Positions 23,370 through 37,000 are shown, numbered from the stretch's first letter. The stretch is DNA of 64,000 nucleotides from Polytrichum commune (GCA_950295325.1 OX485806.1:8930001-8994000); one strand, 5' to 3'. The notes: generated by a model not told the origin, from the sequence alone. Made by a program: numbers and translations.

Positions 23370-24240
23370 CTAGAATTCTTTCATGATGCATATGATGCAA
23401 AATACAAGCAAACCAGCAAAGAACAAAAAAAACCAAGCAATCAAACAATCCAGCAATCAAACAATCAAACCAGCAAGTAAAAAAGCAAGAAATAAACTAA
23501 AACACAATCAAACAAGCAATCTATGTATTTATGCAAGAGGCCAGCAAGTAAACAAGCAACCACGCCAGCAAGCAAAGCAAAGCAAAGCAGCAAGCACAAG
23601 CAAATCAAACAACTGTAAGCAAGCAAGCACACAAGCAAAAGAGAGAAAAAGCAATCACAAGCAAGCACATAAACAAAAGATAAAAAAAACAATCACAAGT
23701 AAGCACAAGCAAGCACAACCAGCTAGCAAACACAAACAATGACACAAGCAGCAAGCAATCAAACAATTAAACAAGCAAGTAAAAGCAAGAAATTAACTAA
23801 AACACAATCAAACAAGCAACCTATGTCATTATGCAAGAGGCCAGCAATCAAACAAGCAACCTATGTCATTATGCAAGAGGCCAGCAATCAAACAAGCAAC
23901 CAAGCCAGCACAACAAAGCACAAGCAAGCACAACCAGCAAGCACAAGCAATGCAAAGCAAAGCAAAGTAAAGCACAAGCAAAGCAAAGCACAAGCACAAA
24001 GCAAAGCAAAGCAAACCAGCAAGCACAAGAACAAACACAAACACAAACAACAAACAACCTTGTGAGGTGACCAGGAGCGCCAACAGCAAGAGGAGCAACG
24101 CCACCAGCAAGAGGAGCACGGAGAGGAGAGGAGCGCCAACAGCAAGAGGAGAGCAAGAGGAGAGCAAGAGGAACGCCAACAACAAGAGGAGAGGAGCGCG
24201 GAGAGAAGCGCCAACAACAAGAGGAACGCGGGGAGGAGAG
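23370..24240. repeat. Low-complexity CAAGCAA / AGGAGAGCAAG tract
   Basis: About 870 bp of near-repetitive (AAGCAAGCAC/AAGCAAAGCA)n that passes into AGAGGAGAGC-rich DNA from about 24070. Several long frames on both strands here are by-products of the simple sequence. There are two 48-bp direct repeats around TCATTATGCAAGAGGCCAGC (about 23826 and 23868), with a third related copy near 23526. Confidence 0.85.
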
Positions 24241-24993
24241 GGTTTAGGGTGACAACAACAAACCCTAAAGAAGCAAGAGAGGAGCGTGAGAAGAATGTGA
24301 GGAAGGAGAGCGAGAGAGGGGAGGCGGAGAAATGAGAGGGTGAAAATGGGCGAATGAAACCCTAAAACCTTTAAGTACTCAAGAGGAGCCCCCCAAACGC
24401 CCCGACTCCCAACGTCCCATCCACCCCGCAGTGCCCGCACCCCATCGCCACGTGGCAGAACCCTATAGGTTCATATTGGAGAGGTATGTGGCACACCTCT
24501 CCCTCTTTAGTAAGACACGTTTGGAAATCACAAAAAATGTCGTATTATCGACATGTTGTCTTCTCGTTAATATGACAAACGCTGTAAAATTGTCGTACTA
24601 TTGAGCGAATAAAAAAACAAAAGAAATATGAGCTTCAAAACACACACAACGGATGTAAGCAATTATTATATATATTGTATGAAATAATAACGTATAACTT
24701 CAAACAAATACAAGCGTTCTCAATAATTATTGAAATAAGAGTTCAGTGATCTGAGTCTAGTGTTGCCTACCTAAGTGAAACAAGTTGTCTAATAAAAAAT
24801 TAGACAACAATGATGCATAACGTTGACGCTTTAATATTGTACGTAAAAAAACATCATCCAAATGAACCAAATGCAAATTAACATTAAAATCAAAGCCTTC
24901 TGCATTATTGATTCCCAAAACGGCATCCACCAACTCAACAACCATTATACACACTTCTTGCTCAATATCATATGCATATAAGTATTAGTTGAC
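24241..24993. other. Spacer with an inverted-repeat segment (24508-24630)
   Basis: The first 140 bp contain GGTTTAGGG and AAACCCTAAAACC telo-box-like motifs common near plant promoters. Bases 24508-24630 (CTCCCTCTTTAGTAAGACA ... TTGAGCGAATA) match the reverse complement of about 31085-31209 at roughly 75%. No gene is supported. A 65-codon minus frame (24757-24954) has no recognisable features. Confidence 0.5.
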
Positions 24994-27900
24994 TGTGAAC
25001 CCTTTGAGTGGTCCACCACTCTGCGGGATCACTTTTAGTTAGAATGTTAGCATTAAAAGTTAGAATGGATAGGGAATTTAGGGAAAATTAGTTCATTTAG
25101 CATTTAGCCTAGAAGAAGGAAGGTCAAAATGAAACTAAGTAGTGCTAGAAGATAGCAAAGTAGAAAAAATGTGCTAGCTAGTAAAAACAACTAGCTAAGC
25201 AAATATTAGTAGATGCTAGCTATTAAGCAAATGTTAGTAGATGCTAGCTATTAAGCAAATGTTAGTAGATGCTAGCTATTAAGCAAATGTTAGTAGATGC
25301 TAGCTATTAAGCAAATGTTAGTAAATGCTAGCTAAGCAAGTGTTAGTTTATTAGTTAGTGTGAGGCACACAAGACTATTGGAGGTGTTTTAGGTAAGAAG
25401 ATAAAATCGGCTTGAAGACTTTTGAAGACAAAAAAGAAAGAAAGCAAGGGGGATACTTGCCCACTTGCCCCCTTGCCAACTCGATGGCGGAAAAAATTAG
25501 AAAGATTTCTAAAGGTTTTTTGTCAGAGCCACCTCGGCGAGAGGGTGGCAACCTCAACCGGGAAAACCCCCGAGCCAAAATTTCGGGAAAGGGTTTGAAA
25601 AATGGATCCGGTGGAGGAGGGGTCCAACCCTTTTGTGAGAGGGTTTAAAAACCCCTCCTTCCACCTTGTAGCTCTCTCTCTTCTTCTAATGCTTGGGCGA
25701 AGCCCTGCTTCAATGTAGTTAGGAAAAAATCCTTTAGCATGCATTCTCAATGGCCTAAAAGAAAGGCTTGAGAACCTCCTCTACTCTCTCTCCTAGTTAG
25801 AATGTGTGTTTATTAACACACCAACAAAATGATTCCTTCTTTTGTAGAGGTAGGTTGGATGGTAGAGTTTTGAGTAGAGGCATTATAGACCTCATCTGCC
25901 AATGCCCTGAAGGCTTAGTTCAAAAGCTAGAACAAGATACTTATCATTTTTCTCTTAGAGAGATTTCATATAGCCATCCATAGCCGTTTCCCATTTGTGA
26001 TTTGGTTGAGATGACAATTAGTTATGGATTTTCAAAGATGGAGTAGAAAAACTGGGTGGTCTTGTGGGTAGCGGCTGCTGGATCAGACCTGCGAGCCCAA
26101 TAGGAATTTTAATTCCAAGAAATTATATTTTTCCCAAGTAGAACTTTTGTGTAGCTTTCCAAAATGGCTTAGAACATTTGATTTGAGCATGATTTGAATT
26201 AGATATGAATTGTGCAAGATGGGACACATAGTTTGAGAACTTTTGGTTGACTGCTGCATTATAGAGGACCTGCTGGGTTCACTTCGGCTTACCTTTCTAA
26301 TCACATATTTTTATCAAATAAATCTTTTTAATATCTCTCCAAGATCATATAGAACGTTTGATTTGAATAATATTTGAATTAGATATGAATTATTGAAGGT
26401 GAAATACATAGTTTAAGTCTTCTTGATTGACTGCTGTGTTACAAGGAGTCTGCTGAATTTTTATTAGCTTAACCTACTGATGTCATAATTTTCCTAGTTA
26501 GAGCTTGTTCATAGCTTTCCAATGGTATAAGGAAAGCCTAGATCCAAGTAGTAAGGAATGTGCTATGAATTTTTGAAGTTAGAAGGTAGATAGGTGGGTT
26601 GGAAGGGTCGGTTGAATCGACCTCACACTTCCAACCCTCATAACTTTTGCATTTCTTATCCGATTCAAGTGATTTTTAGATCATTGGAAAGATAATTAGG
26701 TGCACTAAGTATAAATATTATTCTTAGGATTAAATTATAGTGCAGAATAACTACTTTATATTTTAATTGTTAACGAAGGTACGCTTACTAACAAACTAGT
26801 TACAAAGAAGGAGGCAAGGTCGACGCTAGGGAAGTGGAGCAAGGAAGGAGATAGCGGCTCGGCCTACATCGAGCCCAAATCAACCGAGGAGAATTGAGGT
26901 AAATTTACTAACGCTAGCCTTCCATTTAGGGTTGGAGGGAGCGCGGCTAAGGTACGCATCTATAAACCCACTCACCTATCTCGTAAGGTCAAATGGCTTG
27001 ACCACTTGACCGCCAAGGGAATACCCAACTCCATTGTTTTCGGGGCCCTTGGTATGTTTTGTGGTAGTAGCTTCATTTATTAGCAAGTTTCGTGTGTGGT
27101 AAGTCGGATTAATCACCGACACGACCACTCTGAATGTTGTTGGTGGAAAGGTGGGGTTAATGACCCGCGAATCCACTATTATGTTGTTGGCCCCATAGAT
27201 TGGGAGTAATGGCCCCAATTTATGAAGATTGCGCAACAGGTTGAACCTACAGGTTGTCCGTCACCCTGGTCCCATTGAGTTGCATTTCGTGGTCTATCCA
27301 GTGTAAACACATTTAACAATCAAAACATACAAAATAAATCGTAAACCCTTGTTGGCAAGAGACCCGAATCGGAAACTTAACTCGGTAGAGTGACACCACC
27401 CTTCGAACCATTGATGTCCGAAGGGTTTGAGATGTTACTCGACCTTCAAAGGACCTGCACGAGGCCTTAGAAGGTTCCGAGGTAAGGGGTGCACCAACCA
27501 GGTAAGGGGTGATGCCTAATATGTTAATGTAGTGAGTTAGGACGTGCAAACAAAAGTAAGTAATTAAGAAGGAATTTGTGTGAAGGGTGGGACTTAGGCC
27601 AAGTTCCCCCGCTTAGAAACCTAAATAGAACTAAATAAAGAAATAGGAAGAATTGAATGGTCCATCAAATTGTCGTTATTCCGTTCGTTGAGTTAGGGTG
27701 GTATGAGTCACACCCGGTTGGGTGTATCAGAACCATCCCAATTCACAAATTAGGATTGCCTTGGTTTCAAGGCTGGTGCGTCTGCGCGTAGAATAGGTTG
27801 TAGGTTAAGGTTAGAACTAGATATGAAATTGGTTAGTGGAGTTTAAAGCCACACTAGTAAAAAACTAAGGCCCAACCTCCGGAGGTACTACGACGCATAT

Positions 27901-28048
27901 TTAATCTCCCTTAAAAATCTAACTACTCACGTTATACACCTATCATCCGGGTTCGGCTTGGGCGCCTGCAAATGCAGGCCACCTTCACCGAAGGGCTTGT
28001 GTGATACTTTTAGGCTCCCTCGAAAGGGGGTGGCCCAAAAGTACCACA
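24994..28048. mobile_element. Solo LTR, family A, copy 2
   Basis: A 3055-bp copy with the same TGTGAACCC...TACCACA ends, flanked by the perfect target duplication TTGAC (24989-24993 and 28049-28053). It is longer than the other two copies. The 28-bp internal tandem occurs five times (about 25197-25345), and an extra segment of roughly 140 bp at about 27360-27505 is absent from copies 1 and 3, which are joined there at a short GAGGTAAGGGGTG repeat. Confidence 0.93.
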
Positions 28049-28097
28049 TTGACAATGACAAAAGGAGAAGGGACATGGTAGTAACATAGCATGTAAG

Positions 28098-30227
28098 TGT
28101 GAGCCCAAAAGGGTGCCCACATTTAGTCTTAGACCCTTGAAACGTTAGTTGATGCACTTTGAAGTAGCATGTTACTTCACAAAAATATAAAAAGAGTGAA
28201 ATGTTAGTCTTAGAAGTACCATGTTGTAAGAGGCTAGGATGTGAGTTGTTATTGTGTTTTTACCTTCGGAAGGATTTGAGTGAATGAGGATAGGTAAGGA
28301 GAACTTGGATTGAGTAGTTAGTGAGTAGGCTAGTACAAATGGATGGAGACAACCAAAGTGACTCAAGAGGCAAGTGCATTCGAATTGGGATGAATGGAGG
28401 ATCACATGGAGCGCACAAGTGGACCACCTCATCATGGCCACTTAATGGGGAAGGCCCAAGGAAGAATGCAAGGTGGAGGATAAGCAAATTCTCAAAGCAC
28501 CAATCAAATCACGAGTTAAGCATCGTGGTTTGAATTAAGTGGTGAGCGACGATTTGGGAAAGTAAGGGGAGAAAGTTATGGCGGCGGAAAGCGAAGGAGG
28601 CTAAGTTTGGGTTGAAGCATCCCAAGTTTGGTAAAGTGTGGTAGGTAGAAAGCCAAGGCTAGTTAAATGTTCGAATTAGGATCCTTGTTGATCATTTGAG
28701 GGAGGAAGGCTTAGAAGATAGGATTGGCGCCTACTAAGTAGGAGGAAATCTCAAGGGCTTATCGTGAGCCTTGAGGGTGCTCACCCCCTCAAGCTTACTA
28801 TATAATCCCTCATTCTTCCCTCACTCATCCTCTCTTTCCTTTGTGCTCCAAGGCACCCCACGAGTTATAAGTGTGGGTGTGGGAAGCCATATTGGAGCAC
28901 ATGTGTGTGCTTAGTTTTTAGTTTGAGAGCCAAGGCTTGTTAGCCTTGAAGAGGGCTTGACCTCTTGGTAGAATTAGTGTTGACGTGAAGGATTTTAAAG
29001 TTAATTCATGATTCCAATTTGTGGTACTTTAAGTTCATGTTTTGAATACACGTGGTTGCAAGTTCCATGTTTAAGAGTTGAGCACTTGATGTTGTGATGA
29101 GTGCAAAAATATACTTGTGTGGATTAGTTAGTCTTAGTGAAGTTAGGAAATTCTCTCTCCCCCTCTCCTCTCTAGGATTTTAGGATTTTAGGATTAGAGA
29201 AGAATTGTGTGATTAGAAAGGGGTTGTTAGTAGAATTAGGGAAATTAGGTAGGAAGATTAGTTAAGGGCTTGAATAATTAGTGAGGTAGTTGGGGATTAC
29301 AACTACAAAGTTGTGGGTTTATGAAGGAGCTGGGTTTATGAAGGAGCTGGGTTTGTTTAGTTAGAAGCTAAGAAGCTGGGTTTATGAAGGAGCTGGGTTT
29401 GTCTAGTTAGAAAGTAAAGAGCTGGGTTTATGAAGGACCTGAGTTTGTTTAGTTAGAAGCTAAGGAGCTGGGTTTATGAAGGAGCTGGGTTTATGTAATT
29501 AGAAAGTAAAGAGATGGGTTCATGAAGGAGCTTAGTAGATAGCCTACCTAATTAGCTCATAGACAAGTAGTTAGTTACATTATGCTAGTTAGTGTTATGG
29601 TGGCTTTCACAAGTAAATGTATTTGAAATTGACTATAGAGAATAGTGTTTTTTTTAACACTTGCATCCTCTCTTTAAAAATAAATCACGTGCACAACTTA
29701 ATGGAGAATGTGGAGCACTCTCGCGATGGCAAGACAAAGGAAGCAAAGACCAAAGGTGCGAGGGAGAGATTGACATAAGTCATATAAGTATTTCTTAATA
29801 CTTAAAGGCTTATGTACGGTATGGAGACACCAAGTGAGACCTCTTATAGTAGCGATACGGAATACACAAGTGATAGTTCAAGTGGTAGTATAGAGTCAAC
29901 GGCACGGACTCCATTTAGGAGAGGGATATCCTTAAGGGCTTGTGTAGCTAAAGCAGCCGGATGGACGTTAGAAGCAAACAAAGACAAAATAGCACCCGAG
30001 CATTAGGAGGTTAAAATAACATAGTTAACTTGTGCATTCTCCACATACGTATTGAAATCGTACATTGAGTTGTTAAAAGTGAAATTCCAGTTAAATCCAA
30101 GACCACTTGAAGGGTGAACCTTGCACTAAGGACTCATCCAAGTCCAAATCCAATACCGCGGAGGAATGTGAGCCCAAACCCACTACTCGGACTACGGACG
30201 CTTAAGGGTGGGGGGTTTGGCCTCACA
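28098..30227 (+). mobile_element. Solo LTR, family B
   Basis: A 2130-bp unit starting TGTGAGCCCAAAAGGG and ending GGTTTGGCCTCACA, flanked by the perfect 5-bp duplication GTAAG (28093-28097 and 30228-30232). It is the reverse complement of the LTR of the gypsy element at 57239-58958. A plant-type TATA box CTATATAATCC (28796-28806) sets the sense as plus. Internal tandem repeats of GGAGCTGGGTTTATGAA occupy about 29320-29530. About 330 bp near 29755-30090 is missing from the other copy and includes a 64-codon Ser/Thr-rich frame of no known meaning. Only 39 bp of older DNA separates it from the family-A solo LTR. Confidence 0.92.
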
Positions 30228-33200
30228 GTAAGATACAAATTGTAAAAACATAGCACCAGTGACAATTGGGTTCTGCACCTTGTACTCGAATATAGTCTTT
30301 GTTTAAAATAATCTTTTGAAACCCTTATTTTCATTAAATAGTGGCAGGCTCTTGGTCTGAAACCTAAATATCACCCTTATTTCATTTTTTCCATGTCGAC
30401 ATAAATATTTATATATTTCACATTTTCATTCGTAGGTTTATTTGGGAATTGTTGTTCTGCCAACCGACTATGGTGCTAACCCAACTCACATCATATTACT
30501 TCATAACTCCACATGATAGATTGTTTGATATTAGTCCTTCAATGTAGCATCATATTTATGACAAAGCCCAACTAACATAAGGTGAAGATGCATGACCTGG
30601 AGTCATATTAGTCACCTTTCATTTATTAATACCCTAACCAAACCCATTCTACAATACAAATCCTAATGTTTATTAAGTTCACAATGATAAGCCTAGGGAA
30701 GTTTTTGGTATTGAAACTATAGGACAATATGAGGTTGAGTAACTCAAGTGTAACATTTTTTTGTGGAGTTGTTGCAATATGAAGGTAAGTGGACTTTAAA
30801 TGACTAGTACACTAACTATCGCTTATTATTACGAATTATGATATGCTACAACTATTTATTGTATGATAGTATATCATTGTCCACAATTAAATTACATCAA
30901 TAAATTTTTTTTAAAGATTAAGCATTTTGTAAATACAAACATCGACATATGCCACTCTTTGGACTCCTCTATCAAGAGTTTTTGAAAATATTTGTATTTG
31001 TTTGGAGTTATTAGCTCTTATTTCATATCATCTATATTGCCTATTAAACTTGTTGTATATATATCTTTGCGCTCATTATTATTATGATAATTTCGTATTC
31101 CCTCAATAATATGACAACTTTACGCCACTTGTCATATGAATGAGAAGACGACACCTAGATAACATGACCTTTTTGTGTTTCTCACACTTGTCATACTAAA
31201 GAGGGTGAACAATAATGACATTCATGTTCGGTTTGGATGAATTTGCATGTTAATCTCTTTAATTCTTGGAGGACATAACTCTCGTCCGTCATTTGAGGTC
31301 ATCCTAAGCCGGTATCAATAACATAACCTCGAAGTGCGAGGCTTGGAAGAAATTTCACCATATTTTGAGAAGAACGACATAATACTATGGGTTGAGGGTT
31401 TAGGGTTTAAGGGGTTTAGCATGAATGCAAGTCTAGAACCTAGGGTGAGCATTCAACTACCCTACTTCTTGTAATCATGAGGCCAAATTGCTTGCCTCTC
31501 ATTTGAGAGTTTTAATGATAAAATGAGGTAGTGGGGGATGTCAATCCAACTACACTCTTTGGAATCTTGTGTCAAGAGTTCTTGAAAATGTTTGTATTTG
31601 TTTGGAGTTATAAGCTCTTATTTCATACCATCTAATAGGGTTGAAGTCATATGCCTATGATATTATTTTGCACAACATTACGAATTAATTCAATCCCTTT
31701 GAACATAGGTCTAGTAAGCTTGTATTAAAAGTGCACGCAAGGGTATGTATTGAATTTACATCCCTCTTGTACATTAAACAACCATCGGGATTCATTGAAT
31801 CCTTCCACGAGCTTGTATATCACCTACATCAAGTAGTAGCAAACTGTTTTTTATTCTAGAGTTTTGTTTCCATGGTGACATGGATTGATGTGTTAAGTAC
31901 TCCATTAAAGAATACCAATTAATATATATGATCTTCAAAACCTTTCATCAAAAGTATATGTTAAGAGCAAATGGCTAAAGCCGGCTTGGAACATAAATAT
32001 TATAATGATCTTCAATGTTTCGAAGCCTTAATTGTTTTCATATTTGTATCCCTTCATTTCATTTTAAACTTGGGGTCACATCAAAGGATAACAAGTCCCA
32101 GCTAAATCTTTTACTTGCATGTAAGGGATACATTTCACCCAAAAAAAGTAAGATTCAAAAAAATGAAAGTTAGGGTTACACAACCCAAGTTTTATGGCTC
32201 TCATTAAAGGATACCAAATGAAGATTTTGTACATGGCAATTAGAATTGTTATGGACAGTTTCATGAATATTTGTTCAATGTCATATACTTTTTCACCACT
32301 TACACCATCTTGCAAAATAATTGGTGTTGTTCAATAACTAAGAATGCTTGCAACCAAACCCTAAACCCTAAACCCACCAAACCCTAAACCCTACCTAGGT
32401 CCATAGATGTTCTACTTTCATGGCCTCACGGAAATCAAAGTTTCTGTATGTATTAATAATATTATGTGTAGGTGGGGAAATTAAAAGGGTTGGATGGTAG
32501 GGTGGTGACCGATTGTATTACAATATTAAATGCAAGATGAGAGGAGAGAACATGATATTCTAATATCATAAGATTGTATGCAAAACAATTAAATAGTTGC
32601 TAGATTATTTCCGAAGCACATATATTTTTATAGTCCATGGACTACAAATGTTGTTGTGGTGGTTGATTTTTTATACGATTCTATAATTTTTTGTCCACAA
32701 ATTCTACAATGAACTCTTAATATTGGGTACTCCAATAATATAAACCCCCCCTCAACAATGTTTATTGCTCATATAATATTAACCAACTTGCTTTGTTGTA
32801 CACCATAAATATATAGATGCCTTTTGCTTTGTCATTATGTGGAGTCATGGTCAAATGCATGTTGGCCGCCATGAATACACATTCCATTGCAAGGCTGGCA
32901 TTCTCCATGTTGGAATATTAGGTTTTTGTTTTTAGGAAAGAGTTGGCGGCTAGTATCCTATGCTGAAGAAAGGATCCAAGGGAAGACGACGAGTACTTAA
33001 GGGAAATGCCCCCACCAAGGGACTCTTTTTGCATCTCAGATGTGGGTTGCGCTCTTGAAACCCTTGTAGTGTGGTGGATACTTGTTTCGCGCAGGTATAG
33101 AACCTATTGCAATGAACCTATTATACCCTAAACCCATATTCGATTTGCACTATCTGGATCTCTGAATGCGATGGATTCTATTTCTGACAGGTATTGTTCA

Positions 33201-33237
33201 CGCTGCAAGGGTCCTATTATGACGCCGCAAATTACGG
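30228..33237. other. AT-rich non-coding stretch upstream of the DUF7869 gene
   Basis: No supported ORF. Contents: a direct duplication (about 30955-31040 and 31555-31637, sharing GTTTGTATTTGTTTGGAGTT and AGCTCTTATTTCATA); a segment at 31085-31209 that is an inverted copy of 24508-24630; a telomere-like motif at 32354-32393; and a GC-richer part at about 32930-33230 with acceptor-like GCGCAG|GT and CTGACAG|GT sites that may be leader exons of the downstream gene. Confidence 0.45.
32354..32393. repeat. Short interstitial telomere-type repeat (CCCTAAA)
   Basis: Two short CCCTAAACCCTA runs separated by CCACCAAA. Related GGGTTTAGGGTTTAAGG occurs near 31391. This is the plant telomere motif. With so few units it is a common interstitial motif, not a chromosome end. 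Confidence 0.8.
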
Positions 33238-34046
33238 AACTTTACGGACGCGCGTCTGTAAACATTACATCTCTTGACTTATTTGCTTATTGAATATCTC
33301 ATATCTTATTGAATCTCTCAGTGGCTCGTTGCATCATTGAGTATCTCAATCTATTTTCATTGGCTCATTGAGCATTTACAAGTAGGTTTACGGACGCGCG
33401 TCCGTAAACATGCATCCTTTTGGTGTCACATGGTGGTATGTCATCTACAATGTGGGCTGTGAATTATTATCTGTTTTGATAGTATGCATATTTGTTCTGA
33501 TGAATATTTACAGACGCGCGTCCGTAAATCTTGAACCTTTTGCATCTGTTCTAGTAATGAGGTAAAGGTAGGTTTTCGGACGCGCGTCCGTAAACATACA
33601 AACCTCTTGCATATGTTCTAGTAATGAGGTAAAGGTAGGTTTACGGACGCGCGTCTGTAAACATACAAACCTCTTGCATCTGTTTAGTAATGAGGTAAAG
33701 GTAGGTTTACGGACGCGCGTCCGTAAACATACAAACCTCTTGCATCTGTTTAGTAATGAGGTAAAGGTAGGTTTACGGACGCGCGTCCGTAAACAGACAA
33801 ACCGTTGGTACACATTCAAATACATTACTGGTAAAGCCAGGAGGTAAAATTTAGTGTAAATGTAAATGGGGCTGGGACTTCTTGGTTCCTTGCAACCCTA
33901 TTTGTTTTGGACACAATTGTCATTTGACATAGGGATGTTTACGGACGGGCGTCCGTAAACATACATTGTCTAATTTGCCAAGACGTTTGCGCCTAACCCT
34001 GACATCTCTTATCAGATAATGATTTGCGGACGGGCGTCCGTAAACA
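33238..34046. repeat. Family-1 palindrome array upstream of the DUF7869 gene
   Basis: Nine copies of the palindrome with core TTACGGACGCGCGTCCGTAA (some with one change, e.g. GGACGGGCGTCC at 33937 and 34022), ending 51 bp before the ATG at 34098. Copies at about 33573, 33640, 33705 and 33771 lie in a 66-bp direct repeat containing ACCTCTTGCATCTG and AATGAGGTAAAGGTAGG. The location mirrors the array upstream of locus 1. Confidence 0.93.
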
Positions 34047-34097
34047 TACACTGCTTATATTTTATCTCATTCTTCATTTGGCTCTCTTGTAGTGGCC

Positions 34098-37000
34098 ATG
34101 GATTCCGACGTCGGTGATAGTGCGTCCGATTTCTCCTCGGAAGCGTCAAGCTATGCTAGCGAGTTTGAAGATGTCGTGGAACAGGAAGCTACAAATGGTG
34201 TGGCCGATGCAGATGATGAAATCATACCACCATGTGAGGGTTATTCGCGGGAGCAGTGGGTTGATCTTGATGTTGTACTACTCAATGCATGTGCCGTTCC
34301 CGTGGCCAACGGTGTTTGTAGGAACTCGAATCCAACGGATTGTATTGATGCAAAACCCCTCGGGGAGGACGATGTTGGGGTGTGCATATTGAACTCCTTA
34401 CTTCCATTGGAAGTGCCTCCTGGTTGGAGGTTCTCTCTCCGTCGATGGCCTTTGCGAAGTGTTCATCACGATGGTGTGAGCTTGTGGGATCAATCCCGCC
34501 GATTTGAGCAACTGCAACAGTCTTTGTTCGCCACAATGCGTCCCAGACAAGGTCGTCGTAAATATGATTCCGTTCGTGTGCCTCGTGAACCCACGCAGCA
34601 TCGTCGAGATCATACATTGGGAGACACATCTATTAGGTCCGTAGCCACAAAGGATTGTTGTGCGAAGAAGTGCTGCCAACTATTTCCCCGTGACAAAATC
34701 AAATCTTTGAGGCAAGAGATGTAGCTTGCCGACTTTCGTATGCGGTCTGCCAAGAAACTTGAAGTACATCGCAACATGCACTTGGATGCCGGAGGTTGTA
34801 AGGTTGTAACCTTGGAAAATATAGAAGTTTGTTGCCGGGCATGGTACATTATTCATGCCGTTTCAAAGACAGATTTTTATAGGTTCCGGAACTACTCGCT
34901 GCAAGGAAGGCGTTCTCGGTTCCATGGCAACTCAGGTACAAAGAAGCCCAGGGAGGCAACACTCCAAGCGGCTGCAACTCTGTCAACCATCATTATGCCA
35001 TTAGCGGATGCGATGCCACACAAGACACACACTTTGCCGTCGGGGGAAAAGGTTGTTCAGATGGTTTTACCCACAGGGACAAAATGGAAGAACATACTCG
35101 TGGATGTTAATGAAGTTGGTGAAAATGTTGGATGTGGGCCGATTTCGTTGTCAAAATTGAGTGTGATCAAGAATCAACAGTTCGCTGAATACATTACGAA
35201 GAGACCCGGGGATAAGTTTGCTAGGTGTTCTACTTGTGAAAAATATAAAGGCCTTCGAGACACACATCCAATAGGGACCGAGTCGCACACCAGACATCAA
35301 CAGAAATACATTGAGCATGTCAACAACCAGGAGGCACACCGTCAAGACTACTACAAGAATCGCGCCTTATCGATAATAAGGCCGAACGAGGTGTTGACAA
35401 TCATTCATGACAAAATGGACCATGCGAAGACCGCTTGCCCTTGTTATGCGCGGAAAATAAAGGCCACAGATGGATATTTCAAGCTGCCAATATCTGTCAC
35501 AGGTTCGTTGGTTTTCATTTTTTTGGCGTGCCCACATACTCATTTTTAAGAGTTACGGATGCGCATCCGTAACTCGTCTGTGCATGGTTGTTCCTTACTT
35601 GCGGCAATATCATATTTCCTTCATATATATGAATTTTTAATATACATCTCATTTGTATGTATAATCTCAGGTATGATCGCACATGGCCATGTGGACGTGA
35701 AGTATGCACATTATGGATTGGATTTCTATCCAGGCGACGCCAATCATACCGTAGGGTCGTTTGCAAAACTTCTACGAGATCTTGAGAGTCCGCCAACATC
35801 ATCCTCGCGTTCTTTTTTTGTTGGATGTGGAACAACTCCGATTTATGAGGCTGTGCTAGAGGGAAAGGAAGTTTGTCTATCTTCACTTCAAGAACCGCCT
35901 GAACAACCCGTTCTTGCTAAACCTTTGCCTCGAACTCTACACGTGCAACTTGACAATTGTGCCAAAGATAACAAATGTCGATACGTGTTTTGTTTCTGGT
36001 CATTGCTGGTAGCCAAGGGCATTTTCAAAGAAGTGTTTGTGTCTTTTTTGATGGTTGGCCACACGCACGATGACATCGACGCTTCATTTGGACGTTGGAG
36101 TATGAAGTTGCACGAGGAGGATTTTCCGACAATTCCTCTTCTCATGAAATCATATATGGATTTGGACAATGTGCCAGTCATTCCACATTTGATTGAAGAA
36201 GTGCCCGATTTCAAACGGTTTATAAAACCATTCATTCTTAAGGGGTCTGACCAACTAGTGGGCCACACCAAGGCTCAACAATTCCGATTTTATATGCGTG
36301 ACGATGGTCTGCCCGCCATGCAATTCAAAGTTTTGTGCACTTCCCCGAATTGGGGTCCGGAGGAAGGGATACTCATTTGGCGCAAAAACGAAGATGGCAA
36401 ATGTGTGCTACCTGATGGTGAGCCGAAGCTTTGCACACCCAGCCCCATGAGGAATGGGCCAGAAATCATCAAAGGTATATCCGGATTCATTGAGTATTGG
36501 AAAGAATTGTGCGAGGAAGACATCACAAGACGTGTTAGGGATACCCACGAACCATTGATTGCGTATTGGGATCGCATTCGCACGGCATTGATAGCACCCG
36601 ATGTTGATACACATTCATGTTTGACACAAGGGTTTTGGCCACAAAGTCGAGTGTCAGTCGTGGAATCTGAGGCCATGTTGTTCAACAATGGGGACGTTCG
36701 TGAAGAGTTCGCTGCGGACGATCATTATGTTGGCCCTGCTCACAATCGACCGGAGCCGTCGTTTCGTGTTGGGGTTGATTGCCACGAAGGTTATTTGTTG
36801 CTCGTACGTGCTGGGGATGAGGAGCATCCCAAGCCAATTTGGTTGGTGAAAGCATTGTCATCACCAAACTTTGTTCCAACTAGTCCAAATTTTTGCCAAA
36901 TTGAGGTGGAATATTGCCGTCCAAGCACCAAAGATCAAAATGTGCTCCGGACATATTTAGGGTGGGACACCAAAAAAGGTTTCAAATGGACAATGGACTC

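Noticed and set aside
23383-24440. Long frames on both strands, up to 203 codons
   Set aside because: They are Lys/Gln/Ser or Leu/Cys low-complexity translations of the CAAGCAA and AGGAG simple sequence, open on both strands at once.
29812-30006. 64-codon Ser/Thr-rich ORF inside the family-B solo LTR
   Set aside because: It is absent from the other copy of this LTR and has no recognisable motif; it is probably chance.
32354-32393. Chromosome end suggested by CCCTAAA repeats
   Set aside because: There are only two short interrupted runs, with unrelated elements on both sides.
22661-34046. CRISPR-like appearance of regularly spaced short palindromic repeats
   Set aside because: The repeats are full inverted palindromes with repeated, not unique, spacers at irregular distances, in spliced eukaryote-type DNA with no cas genes.
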